Source: Ensifer adhaerens
Lineage (GTDB): Bacteria > Pseudomonadota > Alphaproteobacteria > Rhizobiales > Rhizobiaceae
Assembly (NCBI RefSeq): GCF_002007205.1
Contig: NZ_LAZS01000006.1
Coordinates: forward strand, 1 to 64,000
DNA length: 64,000 nucleotides
Direction: 5' to 3'
In this document: one piece after another, positions 8,982 to 21,733 of the stretch
Layout of the letters: every line of letters starts with the position of its first letter
How positions within the stretch are numbered: the first letter of the stretch is position 1
The notes under the pieces: generated by a model
Told to the model about the DNA's origin: nothing
What the model saw: only the letters and a program-made list of their open reading frames with translations
Database searches by the model: none
Program-made: the position numbers and the translations under genes

Positions 8982-9112
8982 AGGCCGGGCCGCGAATGCA
9001 TGTCTCCTTAAATCGTCCCCGATTTAAGGGAAAAGACATGCAGCAAATCAAAGCGTTACAGCGACCTTCGCGCGTCTGACTAGACGCGCGGCGCTGTAGC
9101 GCGACCCGGCCT
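8982..9112. repeat. Palindromic intergenic repeat, RIME-like (copy 1)
   Basis: Three nested inverted repeats are visible. The outer arms are AGGCCGGGCCGCG (8982-8994) and CGCGACCCGGCCT (9100-9112), complementary at 12 of 13. Inside, GCATGTCT(8998)...AGACATGC(9041) encloses CCTTAAATCG/CGATTTAAGG. A second hairpin is CGCGCGTCT/AGACGCGCG (9069-9090), flanked by TACAGCG/CGCTGTA. The same blocks recur at 25758-25858. The form and position match the Rhizobium-specific intergenic mosaic elements known from Sinorhizobium; the family name is from memory. Confidence 0.8.
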
Positions 9113-9137
9113 ATTATTTTCCAACGATAAGAATTGG

Positions 9138-9153
9138 TTAACAAATCTTTACC
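9138..9153 (+). promoter_or_regulatory. CtrA-like box upstream of the PleC-type kinase gene
   Basis: TTAA-N7-TTACC matches the alphaproteobacterial CtrA consensus TTAA-N7-TTAAC with one mismatch. It lies about 100 bases before the kinase start at 9251 and after the repeat element. One-mismatch matches occur by chance in 64 kb, so the placement is the main support. Confidence 0.35.
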
Positions 9154-9250
9154 AGTGCCTCTGGACAAGGCGAATCGCCCTGTGATTCATTGAGTCAGAT
9201 TCGGGCGAGCGGCGCGCCGAATCATCAGAGGGTTTTAAGAATTGGGAAAG

Positions 9251-11546
9251 ATGGCGGACGCGCGACCAGCGAGCGCAGCCGACGGGCGGTTGCGACTCAA
9301 GCTTCCGGGCATTGCCGGCCTGGAGCAGGAGTTTATCTCGCAGGCGAAGATCTTTGCCGGGCCGGCTTCACGCCGCCTGGCAAACGCGGAGCCCGTTCTC
9401 AAGCGCTCCATCCCGATCCTGATCATCGCGTTCCTGATCATCGTGGCGGTTTCGCGCATGTCCAGCATCATGGACGAGCACGCCCGCATGGAGGAAAGCT
9501 CGCGCCAGACCGTCGGTCTTGCGGCCGCGATCGCCGTCGCCGCCTTCCAGACGGACGGTGTCGCACTGTTCGACGAGGGCCGTCGTGCCGAAGCGGAGCA
9601 ACGCTTCAGCCAGTTTCTGCCGACCGGCATGCTCGATCCCGGCACATTCATCCTCGCGGTGCGCAAGGACGGGCGGATCTTTGCAAGCACGCAAGGCGGT
9701 GGCCCGCTCATCGGCCGCACGCTCGCCGCGGCCGCGCCTGACATCGCGACGCTGCAATATTTCGGCGAACATTCGAGCGTCATGAAGACCGCGATCGCGG
9801 GCGCCGACCACATCGTGGCGCTGGCGCAGCTGCCGGACGCGGCTGGCGTCGTGCTGGCGGCAACGCCGGTCACCCAGCTCGAAACGACCTGGCGAGACGA
9901 GGTTTCGCTGAACGTCACGCTGTTTGCCGGCATCTCGGCGATCCTGCTGATGGTGCTCTACGCCTATTACATCCAGGCCAAGCGCGCTCGCGACGCCGAT
10001 TCGGTCTTTGCCGAATCCAATCTCCGGGTGGAGACGGCGCTGTCGCGCGGCCGCTGCGGCCTCTGGGACTTCGACCTCGCCAACCGGCGGCTGTTCTGGT
10101 CGCGCTCGATGTACGAAATGCTCGGCATGCCCGGCGAAAGCAGCGTGCTTTCCTTTGGCGACGCCGCGCGGCTGATGCACCCTGACGACCACGGCATCTA
10201 CAGCGTGGCCCGCACGATCGCGCGCGGTGATGCGCGCCAGATCGACCAGGTGTTTCGCATGCGGCACGCGGACGGCCACTATGTGTGGCTGCGCGCCCGC
10301 GCCGAAATCATCCGCACCGCATCCGGTCGCGCGCACCTGATCGGCATCGCCATGGATGTCACCGAACAGCACCGGCTCGCCCAGCGCTACGCCGAGGCGG
10401 ACCAGCGGCTCGCCGACGCGATCGAATGTACCTCCGAGGCCTTTGTGCTCTGGGACAAGCACGACCGCCTGGTCATGTGCAACACCCACTTCCAGGACGC
10501 CTACAAGCTTCCCGATCACGTGCTCGTTCCCGGCACCGAGCGCATCGCCGTACAAGGCGCTGCCGCGCGTCCTGTCGTCGAGCGGCGGATCGCCGACCCC
10601 GACCACAGCAATCAGTCGCAGACGAGCGAGGTCCAGCTCGCCGACGAACGCTGGCTGCAGATCAACGAGCGCCGTACGCGCGACGGTGGCCTTGTCTCCG
10701 TCGGCACCGACATCACGCTTCTGAAGCGTCACCAGGTGCGCTTGCGCGAATCCGAACGGCGACTGATGGCGACGATCGGCGACCTTTCGGCGTCGCGCAT
10801 GACGCTGGAGCGGCAGAAGACCGAGCTTTCGGTCGCCAACTCCAACTACCAGGCGGAAAAGGACCGCGCCGAGGCTGCCAACCGCGCCAAGTCGGAGTTC
10901 CTCGCGAACATGTCGCATGAGCTGAGAACCCCGCTCAACGCCATCCTCGGTTTTTCGGAAATTCTGCAGAACCAGATGTTCGGCCCGCTCGGCTCGGAAA
11001 AGTACAACGAATATTCCCGCGACATCCACGAGAGCGGCAAGCATCTGCTCAACGTCATCAACGACATTCTCGACATGTCGAAGATCGAAGCCGGCCACAT
11101 GCGCATCAGCCGCGAGACGATCGATCTCGCGCCTCTCATCGAAGAGACGCTGCGCTTCACCACCATTCCCGCGGAGCAGAAGAACATCCACGTGGTGCAG
11201 CAGATCTCCTCCGGCCTCACCATGGTCGCCGATCGCCGCGCCATGAAGCAGGTGCTGCTCAATCTCCTGTCCAATGCGGTCAAGTTCACCAATGAGGGCG
11301 GGCGGATCTCGCTGCGCGCGCGCAAGGTGACGGGCGCGGTGACGCTGACGATCGCCGATTCCGGCATCGGCATCCCACGCGACGCGTTGCAGAAGATCGG
11401 CCAGCCCTTCGAGCAAGTGCAGAGCCAGTATGCCAAGAGCAAAGGCGGATCGGGGCTCGGGCTTGCAATCTCGCGCTCGCTCACCCGCCTGCATGGCGGC
11501 AGCATGAAAATTCACTCGACCGAAAACGTCGGCACGATCATCTCGG

Positions 11547-11569
<23 letters not shown>
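9251..11569 (+). CDS. pleC: Membrane PAS sensor histidine kinase, PleC/DivJ family
   Basis: The product has 772 residues. One hydrophobic segment lies near residues 54-72 (SIPILIIAFLIIVAVSRM) and a second near 222-242, framing a periplasmic sensor domain of about 150 residues. Two PAS domains follow (about 256-376 and 385-500). The H-box is SEFLANMSHELRTPLNAILG with His near 556, followed by the HATPase boxes (LLSNAVKFTNEGG, DSGIGIP, KGGSGLGLAIS). The H-box context (GFSEILQNQMFGPLG) is typical of kinases that act on DivK in the cell-cycle pathway controlling CtrA. The neighbourhood with glnE and degP agrees with S. meliloti pleC as I remember it; the exact orthology is inference. The 3' end overlaps the end of glnE. 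Confidence 0.7.
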
Positions 11570-14540
<2,971 letters not shown>

Positions 14541-14624
14541 GCCGACTCCCTTTGGCCGGAGCGGACGGTGCGCAACGACCGCGCACAATGCCTCACTCCA
14601 CCTTGTCTCCCTAAAACCGGTCTA

Positions 14625-16031
14625 TCAGGTTGCAGTCATCGGGAAAACCATCTGAACCGTCAGGCCCTTGCCGCCGTCTTCGGCGGAAGGAACCGTGTCG
14701 GCGAGACGCAGCGAGCCGTGATGCATTTCCATCACCGCCTCGACCAGCGACAAGCCGAGGCCGGTGCCAGGCTTGGACCTGCTCTCGTCCAGGCGAACGA
14801 AGCGCTTCACCACCTCGTCATGCATCGCTTCAGGTATGCCGGAGCCGTGATCGGCGACGGCCAACACGACATGTCCGTCAAGCTTTTCCAGAGAGACCCT
14901 GATCAGCGGATTGTCCGCACCTTCGGCATATTTGATGGCGTTGTCGATGAGGTTGCCGAGGGCCTGGCCGACCAGTTCGCGGTTGCCTGAAATTGCGAGA
15001 TTCTGGGCAATGTCGGCTTCGAGTTTCAACCCGGCGTCTTCCGCCACGGGCTCATAGAGTTCGACGCAATCGGCGACGATCTGCGAAAGGTCGATCTCGC
15101 TCATTTCGGCAACGGAGGAGCCGGCCTCGACGCGCGAAATCATCAGAAGCGCGTTGAAGGTGCGGATCAGCTGATCGGATTCGCCGATGATCTCCTCGAG
15201 AGCGCCGCGCTGGCTCGTTCCCTTGCGGGCAAGTGCGGCTTCGGCCTTGTTGCGCAGCCGCGTCAGCGGCGTCTTCAGGTCGTGGGCAATATTGTCGGAG
15301 ACCTGCCGCAACCCTTCGTTCAGTTTCTCGATGCGACTGAGCATCGCGTTCAGTGATTCCGACAGCCGGTCGAACTCGTCGCCGGAGCCGCTCATCGGCA
15401 GGCGCTGCGAAAGATCGCCGGCCATGATCTTGGTGCTCGCCTCCGACATGCGGTCGATGCGCTTCAGGGCGTTGCGGCCGATACCGAACCAGATGACGAG
15501 CGCGCCGAGTCCCATGACGCCGAGCGCCACCATCAGCGCCTGGCGCACCAGGGCGCGGAATTTCTGCGGTTCCTGCAGGTCGCGGCCAACGAGAATGCGC
15601 AGGCCATTATCGAGCACCAGGACATGGGCCAGCGCCACATGGCTGTCCTTCTTGTTCTCGTCCGTGTAGCGCTGATAGGCAAACGGACGCTCGGTCCAGC
15701 CTTCGCTATCGAGCAACCCCGGCTCCAGGCTGGCGACGTTGCCGGCGAGGATCTCGCCACTCGGCCCCGCGATAACGTAGAGATTGGCGCCCGGCTGGCG
15801 TGCCCGGCGCTCGAGCGAACGCAAAAGGCCGTTCATGCCGGCGCGACTATAGACCTGCTCGATCTGCGCCACCTCGGCGGTGACGGCGTCCCGGGTCTGC
15901 TGCTGCAGCAGCCGTTCCGACATGCCGGTGACGTAGAAGACGAGAAAGGCAGCGCAGAGCGAAAAAAGGATGAGGTAGAGGGCGGAAAGCCGGACTGCGG
16001 TCGTTCTGAAGAGAACGCGAAGCTTGCTCAT
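14625..16031 (-). CDS. Two-component sensor histidine kinase
   Basis: The product has 468 residues: a membrane segment at about 14-33 (LSALYLILFSLCAAFLVFYV), a periplasmic domain of about 130 residues, a second segment at about 170-190, a HAMP domain, then HisKA with DNIAHDLKTPLTRL (His near 250) and HATPase with NLIDNAIKYAEG, DHGSGIP and GTGLGLSLV. It is a classic inner-membrane sensor kinase. Its start codon overlaps the stop of the response regulator gene by four bases (ATGA), so the two are translationally coupled. Location next to degP suggests envelope stress sensing, which is inference. I do not recognise a named orthologue. Confidence 0.9.
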   Translation of the reverse strand: MSKLRVLFRTTAVRLSALYLILFSLCAAFLVFYVTGMSERLLQQQTRDAVTAEVAQIEQVYSRAGMNGLLRSLERRARQPGANLYVIAGPSGEILAGNVASLEPGLLDSEGWTERPFAYQRYTDENKKDSHVALAHVLVLDNGLRILVGRDLQEPQKFRALVRQALMVALGVMGLGALVIWFGIGRNALKRIDRMSEASTKIMAGDLSQRLPMSGSGDEFDRLSESLNAMLSRIEKLNEGLRQVSDNIAHDLKTPLTRLRNKAEAALARKGTSQRGALEEIIGESDQLIRTFNALLMISRVEAGSSVAEMSEIDLSQIVADCVELYEPVAEDAGLKLEADIAQNLAISGNRELVGQALGNLIDNAIKYAEGADNPLIRVSLEKLDGHVVLAVADHGSGIPEAMHDEVVKRFVRLDESRSKPGTGLGLSLVEAVMEMHHGSLRLADTVPSAEDGGKGLTVQMVFPMTAT

Positions 16032-16714
16032 GCGGACGCCCGGTCATCCTTGATCATGTAGCCGGCGCCGCGCACGGTGCGCAGCAGCGGCACGTCGAAA
16101 TCCTTCTCGATCTTTGAGCGCAGCCGCGAGACATGCACGTCGATGACGTTGGTCTGCGGGTCGAAGTGATAGTCCCAGACATTTTCGAGCAGCATGGTGC
16201 GGGTGACGACCTGGCCGGCATTCTTCATGAGATACTCGAGCAGCCGGAACTCGCGCGGCTGCAGGGGGATTTCCTTGCCCTGCCGGCGCACGGAATGCGA
16301 CAGGCGATCGAGTTCCAGATCGCCGACGCGGTAGACCATGTCCTGATCTGGTGTGCCCTTGCGGCGCCCCAGCACCTCGACACGGGCGAGCAACTCGTTG
16401 AAGGCATAGGGCTTGGGCAGATAATCGTCGCCGCCGGCGCGCAGGCCCGTGACCCTATCGTCAACCTGGCCGAGCGCGGACAGGATCAGCACCGGCGTGT
16501 GGATGCCCTTGCGCCGGAGTTCGGTGATGACAGAGAGACCGTCGCGGCGCGGCAGCATGCGGTCCACCACGAGAACGTCGTAATTGTTCTCGCTGGCCAT
16601 GAACAGGCCGCTCTCGCCGTCGCTGGCGTGATCGGACACGATGCCCGCCTCACGGAAGGCTTTCGCCAGATAGGCTGCTGCCTCCAGATCGTCTTCAATG
16701 ATGAGAATCTTCAT
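16028..16714 (-). CDS. OmpR-family response regulator
   Basis: The product has 228 residues. The receiver domain starts MKILIIEDDLEAA; the phospho-acceptor Asp lies near residue 51 in VLVVDRMLPRRDG, and the switch Lys is in YLPKPYAFNELLAR. The C-terminal winged helix (PLQPREFRLLEYLMKNAG, then VDVHVSRLRSKIE) is of the OmpR/PhoB type. It is the cognate partner of the downstream kinase. A second ATG four codons upstream (16726) is also usable. The gap of 240 bases to degP holds a strong hairpin just after the degP stop. Confidence 0.9.
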   Translation of the reverse strand: MKILIIEDDLEAAAYLAKAFREAGIVSDHASDGESGLFMASENNYDVLVVDRMLPRRDGLSVITELRRKGIHTPVLILSALGQVDDRVTGLRAGGDDYLPKPYAFNELLARVEVLGRRKGTPDQDMVYRVGDLELDRLSHSVRRQGKEIPLQPREFRLLEYLMKNAGQVVTRTMLLENVWDYHFDPQTNVIDVHVSRLRSKIEKDFDVPLLRTVRGAGYMIKDDRASA

Positions 16715-16894
16715 ACGCGCGACCATAGTCCCGGACCCCTGTCTGTCTCAACCGGTTTCGACTTTCCGACAACCGGGTTGGCGAGTGCCCTCGTCACGAT
16801 CGTGGCGATCGGATCGAGCCAAACCATCGCGTGCGATTCCCGGCAGGTGGGAGCGGAATGCGGGCGGGAACCTCGCACTCTTCCCTTCAAATGC

Positions 16895-16931
16895 GGAGCG
16901 CCGCGAAATCACTTGGAAATCGCGGCGCTCC
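16895..16931 (-). terminator. Hairpin downstream of degP
   Basis: GGAGCGCCGCGA (16895-16906) pairs perfectly with TCGCGGCGCTCC (16920-16931) around a 13-base loop, 24 bases after the degP stop. A 12-bp GC-rich stem in this position is most likely an RNA terminator or 3'-stabilising structure. The U-tract is weak. Confidence 0.6.
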
Positions 16932-16954
16932 GGTCAATCAGTTGACTGCCGCGA

Positions 16955-18514
16955 TCAGCCCTTGTCGATCGGGAGGGCCACGAAGCGGCTGCCGTTTTCG
17001 GCCTCGATCTGGAAGAGCGCCTTGCTACGACCGTCCTTCTTGGCAGTGTTGATGACCTTGAGGATATCGTCGGCGGACTTCACTTCCTGATTGTTCACCG
17101 AGACGATCTTCTCGCCCTGCTTCAGGCCGCGATCGCCAGCGTCGGAGTCCTGGTCGACAGAGGCGATGGTGACGCCCTTGCCATCGTCGGACGGCACGAC
17201 CGTGACGCCAAGGTCGGCCAGAGCCTGCTCGCTCGACGGCTGCGCTTCTTCGGACTGGTCGTCCTGGGCCTTGGCGGCCTCCTTGTCGTCCTTCGGCAGC
17301 GTGCCGATTTCGAGCTTGACGGTCTCGGCCTTGCCGTCGCGCCACAGCGCCAAATCGACCGTGGTGCCCGGGCGGATCGCCGCAACCTTGCGGGCAAGGT
17401 CACGCGGATCCTTGACCGTGTCGCCATTCAGCGCCGTCACGACGTCGCCCTTCTTGATGCCGGCCTTTTCACCCGGCGAGCCGGCCTGCGGCTCGACGAC
17501 GAGCGCGCCGCTTGCCTCCGCAAGACCGAGCGATTCGGCGATGTCCTTGGTGACAGGCTGGATCTGCACGCCGAGCCAGCCACGGGAAACCGAACCGTCC
17601 TTGATCAGGTCGGCGACCACATCCTTGGCAACGGTCGACGGAATCGCAAAGGCGATGCCGACATTGCCGCCGCCCCTGGGCGAGAAGATCGCGGTGTTGA
17701 TGCCGACGACTTCGCCAGAGAGGTTGAAGGTGGGGCCGCCCGAGTTGCCGCGGTTCACCGCCGCGTCGACCTGCAGGTAATCGTCATAGGGGCCGGAGCC
17801 GATATCGCGGCCGCGCGCCGAGACGATACCGGAGGTCACCGTGCCGCCGAGGCCGAAGGGGTTGCCGACGGCAACCACCCAGTCACCGACGCGGACCTTG
17901 CTGTCATCCGCCCAGCCGACATAGGTGAACTTGCGCTTGTCATCGACCTTGAGCACGGCAAGATCGGTGCGGCTGTCCTTGCCGACCAGCTTGGCATCGA
18001 GTTCGGTGCCATCGTTGAGGATGACGGTGAAGGCCGAGCCGTCGGAAACGACGTGGTTGTTGGTCACGAGGTAACCGTCTTCGGAGATGAAGAAACCGGA
18101 GCCCTGCGCGGTCGGACGCAGGCGACCTTCGCCATGCGGGCCACGGCGGTTGGGGCCACGGTCGGCACGGTCATCGCCGCGCGGGCCGAATTCCTTGAAG
18201 AAGCGCTTCAGCGGGTGGTCATCGGGCAGATCGTCGAAGCCGCGACCGTTGAAATCGAAGGTGAAGTCGCTGCCATCTTCGGACACCGGATTGACGCGCG
18301 ACTGGACGCGCACCGAGACGACGGCAGGCGAAACCGCATCGACGACATTGGCAAAGCTCGGCACCGACGGCGCTTCCACCTTCACCGGTTCGGCGAGGGA
18401 TTGCGAGATGCTTGCCGGCAGACCCGAGGTCAGCATGACGGCGGCAAGACCGGCGACGGTCGAGGTCTTGAGAACGGTCTTGAGGGAGGGACGCAGGGAT
18501 TTGGTCGTAAACAT
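16955..18514 (-). CDS. degP: DegP/HtrA (Do) family periplasmic serine protease
   Basis: The product has 519 residues. An N-terminal export signal (VLKTSTVAGLAAVMLTSGLP) precedes a trypsin-like domain with the complete triad: His in VTNNHVVSDG (near 154), Asp in RTDLAVLKVD (near 184) and Ser in NRGNSGGPTF (near 257). Two PDZ domains follow (about 300-395 and 430-515) with LGVQIQPVT and the final RFVALPIDKG. An insert rich in Asp, Arg and Gly lies between the signal and the protease domain, as is common in Rhizobiaceae. The role is degradation or chaperoning of misfolded envelope proteins. The neighbouring two-component system and ccm operon are on the same strand. The 329-base upstream gap (18515-18843) shows no motif I can name. 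Confidence 0.94.
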   Translation of the reverse strand: MFTTKSLRPSLKTVLKTSTVAGLAAVMLTSGLPASISQSLAEPVKVEAPSVPSFANVVDAVSPAVVSVRVQSRVNPVSEDGSDFTFDFNGRGFDDLPDDHPLKRFFKEFGPRGDDRADRGPNRRGPHGEGRLRPTAQGSGFFISEDGYLVTNNHVVSDGSAFTVILNDGTELDAKLVGKDSRTDLAVLKVDDKRKFTYVGWADDSKVRVGDWVVAVGNPFGLGGTVTSGIVSARGRDIGSGPYDDYLQVDAAVNRGNSGGPTFNLSGEVVGINTAIFSPRGGGNVGIAFAIPSTVAKDVVADLIKDGSVSRGWLGVQIQPVTKDIAESLGLAEASGALVVEPQAGSPGEKAGIKKGDVVTALNGDTVKDPRDLARKVAAIRPGTTVDLALWRDGKAETVKLEIGTLPKDDKEAAKAQDDQSEEAQPSSEQALADLGVTVVPSDDGKGVTIASVDQDSDAGDRGLKQGEKIVSVNNQEVKSADDILKVINTAKKDGRSKALFQIEAENGSRFVALPIDKG

Positions 18515-18843
18515 CCGTTTTGCCTTTTCTCTTCCTTGATGCCGTCGGAGACGGCACCGAAACCTTGTTGCGAAGCCCGCCTCAGGGAAGGCGGAATTCG
18601 TTTTTGGCTGACTGGAGGAACAGCCGATGACGAAAGATGTAACGGATGGGACCTTACTGAGTTCTGTCCGGAAAATGAATTTTTGGTAATGTTGTGAAGA
18701 GGTGACCAGGGGTCGGCCAAAGGCCAGCTTGGCAACGCACGCCGGCGCGAACGATGATGGCCATCGCCGGCAATGATCTCCAGTGATATCAAGATATTAG
18801 TGTTGAGGCCGGTCGAACGAACGCACGTTCGGCGCGCGCTCCG

Positions 18844-19299
18844 CTAGGGCTGAAGCAGCTTCTTCAGCTTTTCCTTTTCTGCCTCGGAGAGCGGCGTCCC
18901 TTTTGCTTGGGCGCCGCGCCGGCGGGCGGCGACGATAAGGGTGATAGCCCCGACGACGAGCAGGGTTGCCGGCATGCCCCACAGGATCAAGGTCTTCGTC
19001 TCGAAGCGCGGCTTCAGCAGCACGAATTCGCCATAACGAGACACGACGTAATCGATGACGGCTTCGTCGCTGTCACCGTTCGCCAACCGCTCGCGCACTA
19101 GGACACGCAGGTCCTTGGCAAGCTCGGCGTTCGAGTCGTCGATCGACTGGTTCTGGCAGACCATGCAGCGCAGTTCGGCCGAAATTGCCCGCGCCCGCGC
19201 CTCGAGCGCGGGATCGGCGAGCACTTCATCCGGATTGACGGCAAAGGCCGTGCCCACAGGCGCGAGCAACAGCAGAAGTGCCAGGGCCAAACGCTTCAT
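18844..19299 (-). CDS. ccmH: Cytochrome c-type biogenesis protein CcmH/CycL
   Basis: The product has 151 residues with a signal sequence ([20 protein letters not shown]), the redox motif [11 protein letters not shown] (both cysteines present), and a C-terminal membrane anchor ([20 protein letters not shown]). CcmH reduces apocytochrome c so that CcmF can ligate haem. The ATG at 19299 overlaps the ccmF stop by four bases, and it is the last gene of the ccmI-ccmE-ccmF-ccmH operon (cycHJKL in rhizobia). A longer upstream open frame lies inside ccmF and is not used. Confidence 0.95.
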   Translation of the reverse strand: MKRLALALLLLLAPVGTAFAVNPDEVLADPALEARARAISAELRCMVCQNQSIDDSNAELAKDLRVLVRERLANGDSDEAVIDYVVSRYGEFVLLKPRFETKTLILWGMPATLLVVGAITLIVAARRRGAQAKGTPLSEAEKEKLKKLLQP

Positions 19300-21284
19300 T
19301 CCGCAGCCCCCACCGGCACCGACTTCGGTCGCTTGGCCTTGGCCGGAGCACCGACGCGCAGGCGGCGGTCGCTCAGGGAGACGAAACCACCGGCCATCAT
19401 GAACAGGGTGCCGCCCCAGATGCAGAGGATCATAGGCTTCCACCAGATGCGCACGACGATGCCGCCTTCGTTGATCTGGTCGCCCAGCGAGACATAGAGC
19501 TGGCTCAAACCGAAGGTGCGGATACCGGCTTCGGTCGTCGGCATGCGGCGCGCCTGGTAAAGGCGCTTCGACGACCAGACCTCGGAGAGGGTAACGCCGC
19601 CGCGGCTGATGGTGAAGTGACCCGATTCCTCGGTGTAGTTCGGGCCGCTGCCATTGCGCATGCCGTCGAAACGCAAACTGTAGCCCCCGGCATCGACCGT
19701 CATGCCCGGCTTCATCTCGACCACGGTTTCGGTCTCGAAGGCCGTAACGGCGACGACACCGACCAGGGTGATGCCGAGGCCGATATGCGCAAGCGCCGTG
19801 CCGAAGGCCGAACGCGGCAGGCCGGAAAAACGCCGCCAGGCGACGTTGCCGGCCACCTTGCCGAGGCCGGAGCGCAGCGCCAGATCGGTGAGCGAACCGA
19901 CAATCAGGTAGACGCCAAGGGCAATGCCGAAGAGCGCCAGGACCGGACCGCCATTCATGAAATAGTAGTAGGCGGTACCGCAGAGGAGACCGATCGCGAC
20001 CGCAGCGAAGAGCCGCTGCGAAACGCCGGCGAGGTCACCGCGCTTCCAGGCGAGCAGCGGGCCGAAAGGCACCGCAAAGAGCAGCGGCAGCATCAAGAGA
20101 CCGAAGGTCATGTTGAAGAAAGGCGGGCCGACAGAGATCTTGTCGCCGGTCAGCGCCTCCAGCACCAGCGGATAGAGCGTGCCAGTCAGGACCGTCGCGG
20201 TCGCGGTCGTCAGGATCAGGTTGTTGAAGACGAGCGCACCTTCACGCGAAATCGGCGCGAAGATGCCGCCGGCTTTCAGGTGCGAGGCGCGAAAAGCAAA
20301 GAGCGCAAAGGCGCCACCGATGAAGAAGACGAGGATCGCGAGGATGAAGATGCCACGGGTCGGGTCGGTGGCGAAGGCGTGAACCGACGTCAGGACGCCC
20401 GAACGCACGAGGAAGGTGCCGAGCAGCGACAGCGAGAAGGTCATGATCGCGAGCAGCACGGTCCAGATCTTCAGCGCCTCGCGCTTTTCCATGACCAGCG
20501 CCGAATGCAAAAGCGCCGTGCCGGCAAGCCACGGCATGAAGGAGGCGTTTTCGACCGGATCCCAGAACCACCAGCCGCCCCAGCCAAGCTCGTAATAGGC
20601 CCAGTAGGAGCCCATGGAGATGCCGGCGGTGAGGAACGTCCAGGCGGCAAGTGTCCACGGGCGGACCCAGCGCGCCCAGGCGGCATCGATCCGGCCTTCG
20701 ATCAAAGCGGCGACCGCAAAGGAGAAGCAGACGGAAAAGCCGACATAACCGAGATAGAGCAGCGGCGGATGGATGGCGAGGCCGACGTCCTGCAGGATCG
20801 GGTTCAGGTCCTTGCCCTCGCCCGGCGCCGGAACGAGACGGGCGAAGGGATTGGAGGTCAAAAGGATGAACAGCGCAAAAGCCATGGCGATCCAGGCCTG
20901 GACGGCGAGCACATTGGCCGTCAGCGTCTCGGGCAGGTTGCGCCCGAAGGCGGCGACCAGCGCCGAGAAGAACGTCAGGATCAAGAGCCAGAGCAGCATC
21001 GACCCCTCATGGTTCCCCCAGACGCCCGAGATCTTGTAGATCAACGGCTTCAGCGAATGGGAGTTTTCCCAGACGTTGCGGACCGAGAAATCCGAGGTCA
21101 CGTAGGCGAAGGTGAGAACGGCAAAGGCGAAGGCAACCAGCAGAAAGCAGGCGACCGCGGCGCTGGAGGCAAGCTCCATCAGACCGCGATCGTTCAGCCG
21201 CGCGCCGAGGATCGGCAGGGCGGCCTGAATGACCGCCGTCGCCAGCGCCAGAACCAGGGCATAGTGTCCGAGCTCGATGATCAC
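19296..21284 (-). CDS. ccmF: Haem lyase subunit CcmF/CycK
   Basis: The product has 662 residues with about fourteen membrane segments. The haem-binding tryptophan-rich motif [19 protein letters not shown] lies near residue 236. The start [18 protein letters not shown] is the usual CcmF N-terminus. It attaches haem from CcmE to apocytochrome c in the periplasm together with CcmH and CcmI. It is translationally coupled on both sides by four-base overlaps with ccmE and ccmH. Confidence 0.96.
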   Translation of the reverse strand: MIIELGHYALVLALATAVIQAALPILGARLNDRGLMELASSAAVACFLLVAFAFAVLTFAYVTSDFSVRNVWENSHSLKPLIYKISGVWGNHEGSMLLWLLILTFFSALVAAFGRNLPETLTANVLAVQAWIAMAFALFILLTSNPFARLVPAPGEGKDLNPILQDVGLAIHPPLLYLGYVGFSVCFSFAVAALIEGRIDAAWARWVRPWTLAAWTFLTAGISMGSYWAYYELGWGGWWFWDPVENASFMPWLAGTALLHSALVMEKREALKIWTVLLAIMTFSLSLLGTFLVRSGVLTSVHAFATDPTRGIFILAILVFFIGGAFALFAFRASHLKAGGIFAPISREGALVFNNLILTTATATVLTGTLYPLVLEALTGDKISVGPPFFNMTFGLLMLPLLFAVPFGPLLAWKRGDLAGVSQRLFAAVAIGLLCGTAYYYFMNGGPVLALFGIALGVYLIVGSLTDLALRSGLGKVAGNVAWRRFSGLPRSAFGTALAHIGLGITLVGVVAVTAFETETVVEMKPGMTVDAGGYSLRFDGMRNGSGPNYTEESGHFTISRGGVTLSEVWSSKRLYQARRMPTTEAGIRTFGLSQLYVSLGDQINEGGIVVRIWWKPMILCIWGGTLFMMAGGFVSLSDRRLRVGAPAKAKRPKSVPVGAAE

Positions 21285-21733
21285 TTGATGGTTTCCTTCC
21301 CGCTGAGCTCGACGCCCTGGGCCTTCAAACGGTCGGCGACATCCTTGGGCATATAGGTCTCGTCATGCTTGGCAAGGACCGAGTCCGCCACGAAGACCGA
21401 GCTTCCGGCAACGAAGGTTCCCTCCGTCACCACGCCCTGCCCCTCGCGGAACAGATCGGGCAGGATGCCCGTATAGGTGACCGGCACGCCGCTCAGCGTA
21501 TCGGTGACTGTAAACGTCACCGTCTTGCCGTCGCCGCGGTTGACGGAGCCGGCTTCGACGACACCGCCGAGGCGGATGCGGGTTCCCGGCGGGACGTCTG
21601 CCTTGGCGAGGTCGCTCGGCACATAGAAATAGGCGATCGCCTGGCTGAAGGCGAACATCACGAGGAAGGCCGCAAGCACCAGGAAGCCGACACAGCCGCC
21701 GATGATCGCCAGTCTTTTTTGTTTGCGCGTCAT
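21281..21733 (-). CDS. ccmE: Cytochrome c maturation haem chaperone CcmE/CycJ
   Basis: The product has 150 residues with one N-terminal membrane anchor ([20 protein letters not shown]). The haem-binding motif [12 protein letters not shown] carries the His (near residue 122) that binds haem covalently, followed by the essential Tyr. It shuttles haem from CcmC/D to CcmF. The start overlaps the ccmI stop by four bases. Confidence 0.96.
   Translation of the reverse strand: MTRKQKRLAIIGGCVGFLVLAAFLVMFAFSQAIAYFYVPSDLAKADVPPGTRIRLGGVVEAGSVNRGDGKTVTFTVTDTLSGVPVTYTGILPDLFREGQGVVTEGTFVAGSSVFVADSVLAKHDETYMPKDVADRLKAQGVELSGKETIK

Noticed and set aside
19278-21356. A 692-codon open frame opposite ccmF
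   Set aside because: Antisense to CcmF; typical GC-driven shadow with Glu/Arg-rich sequence.
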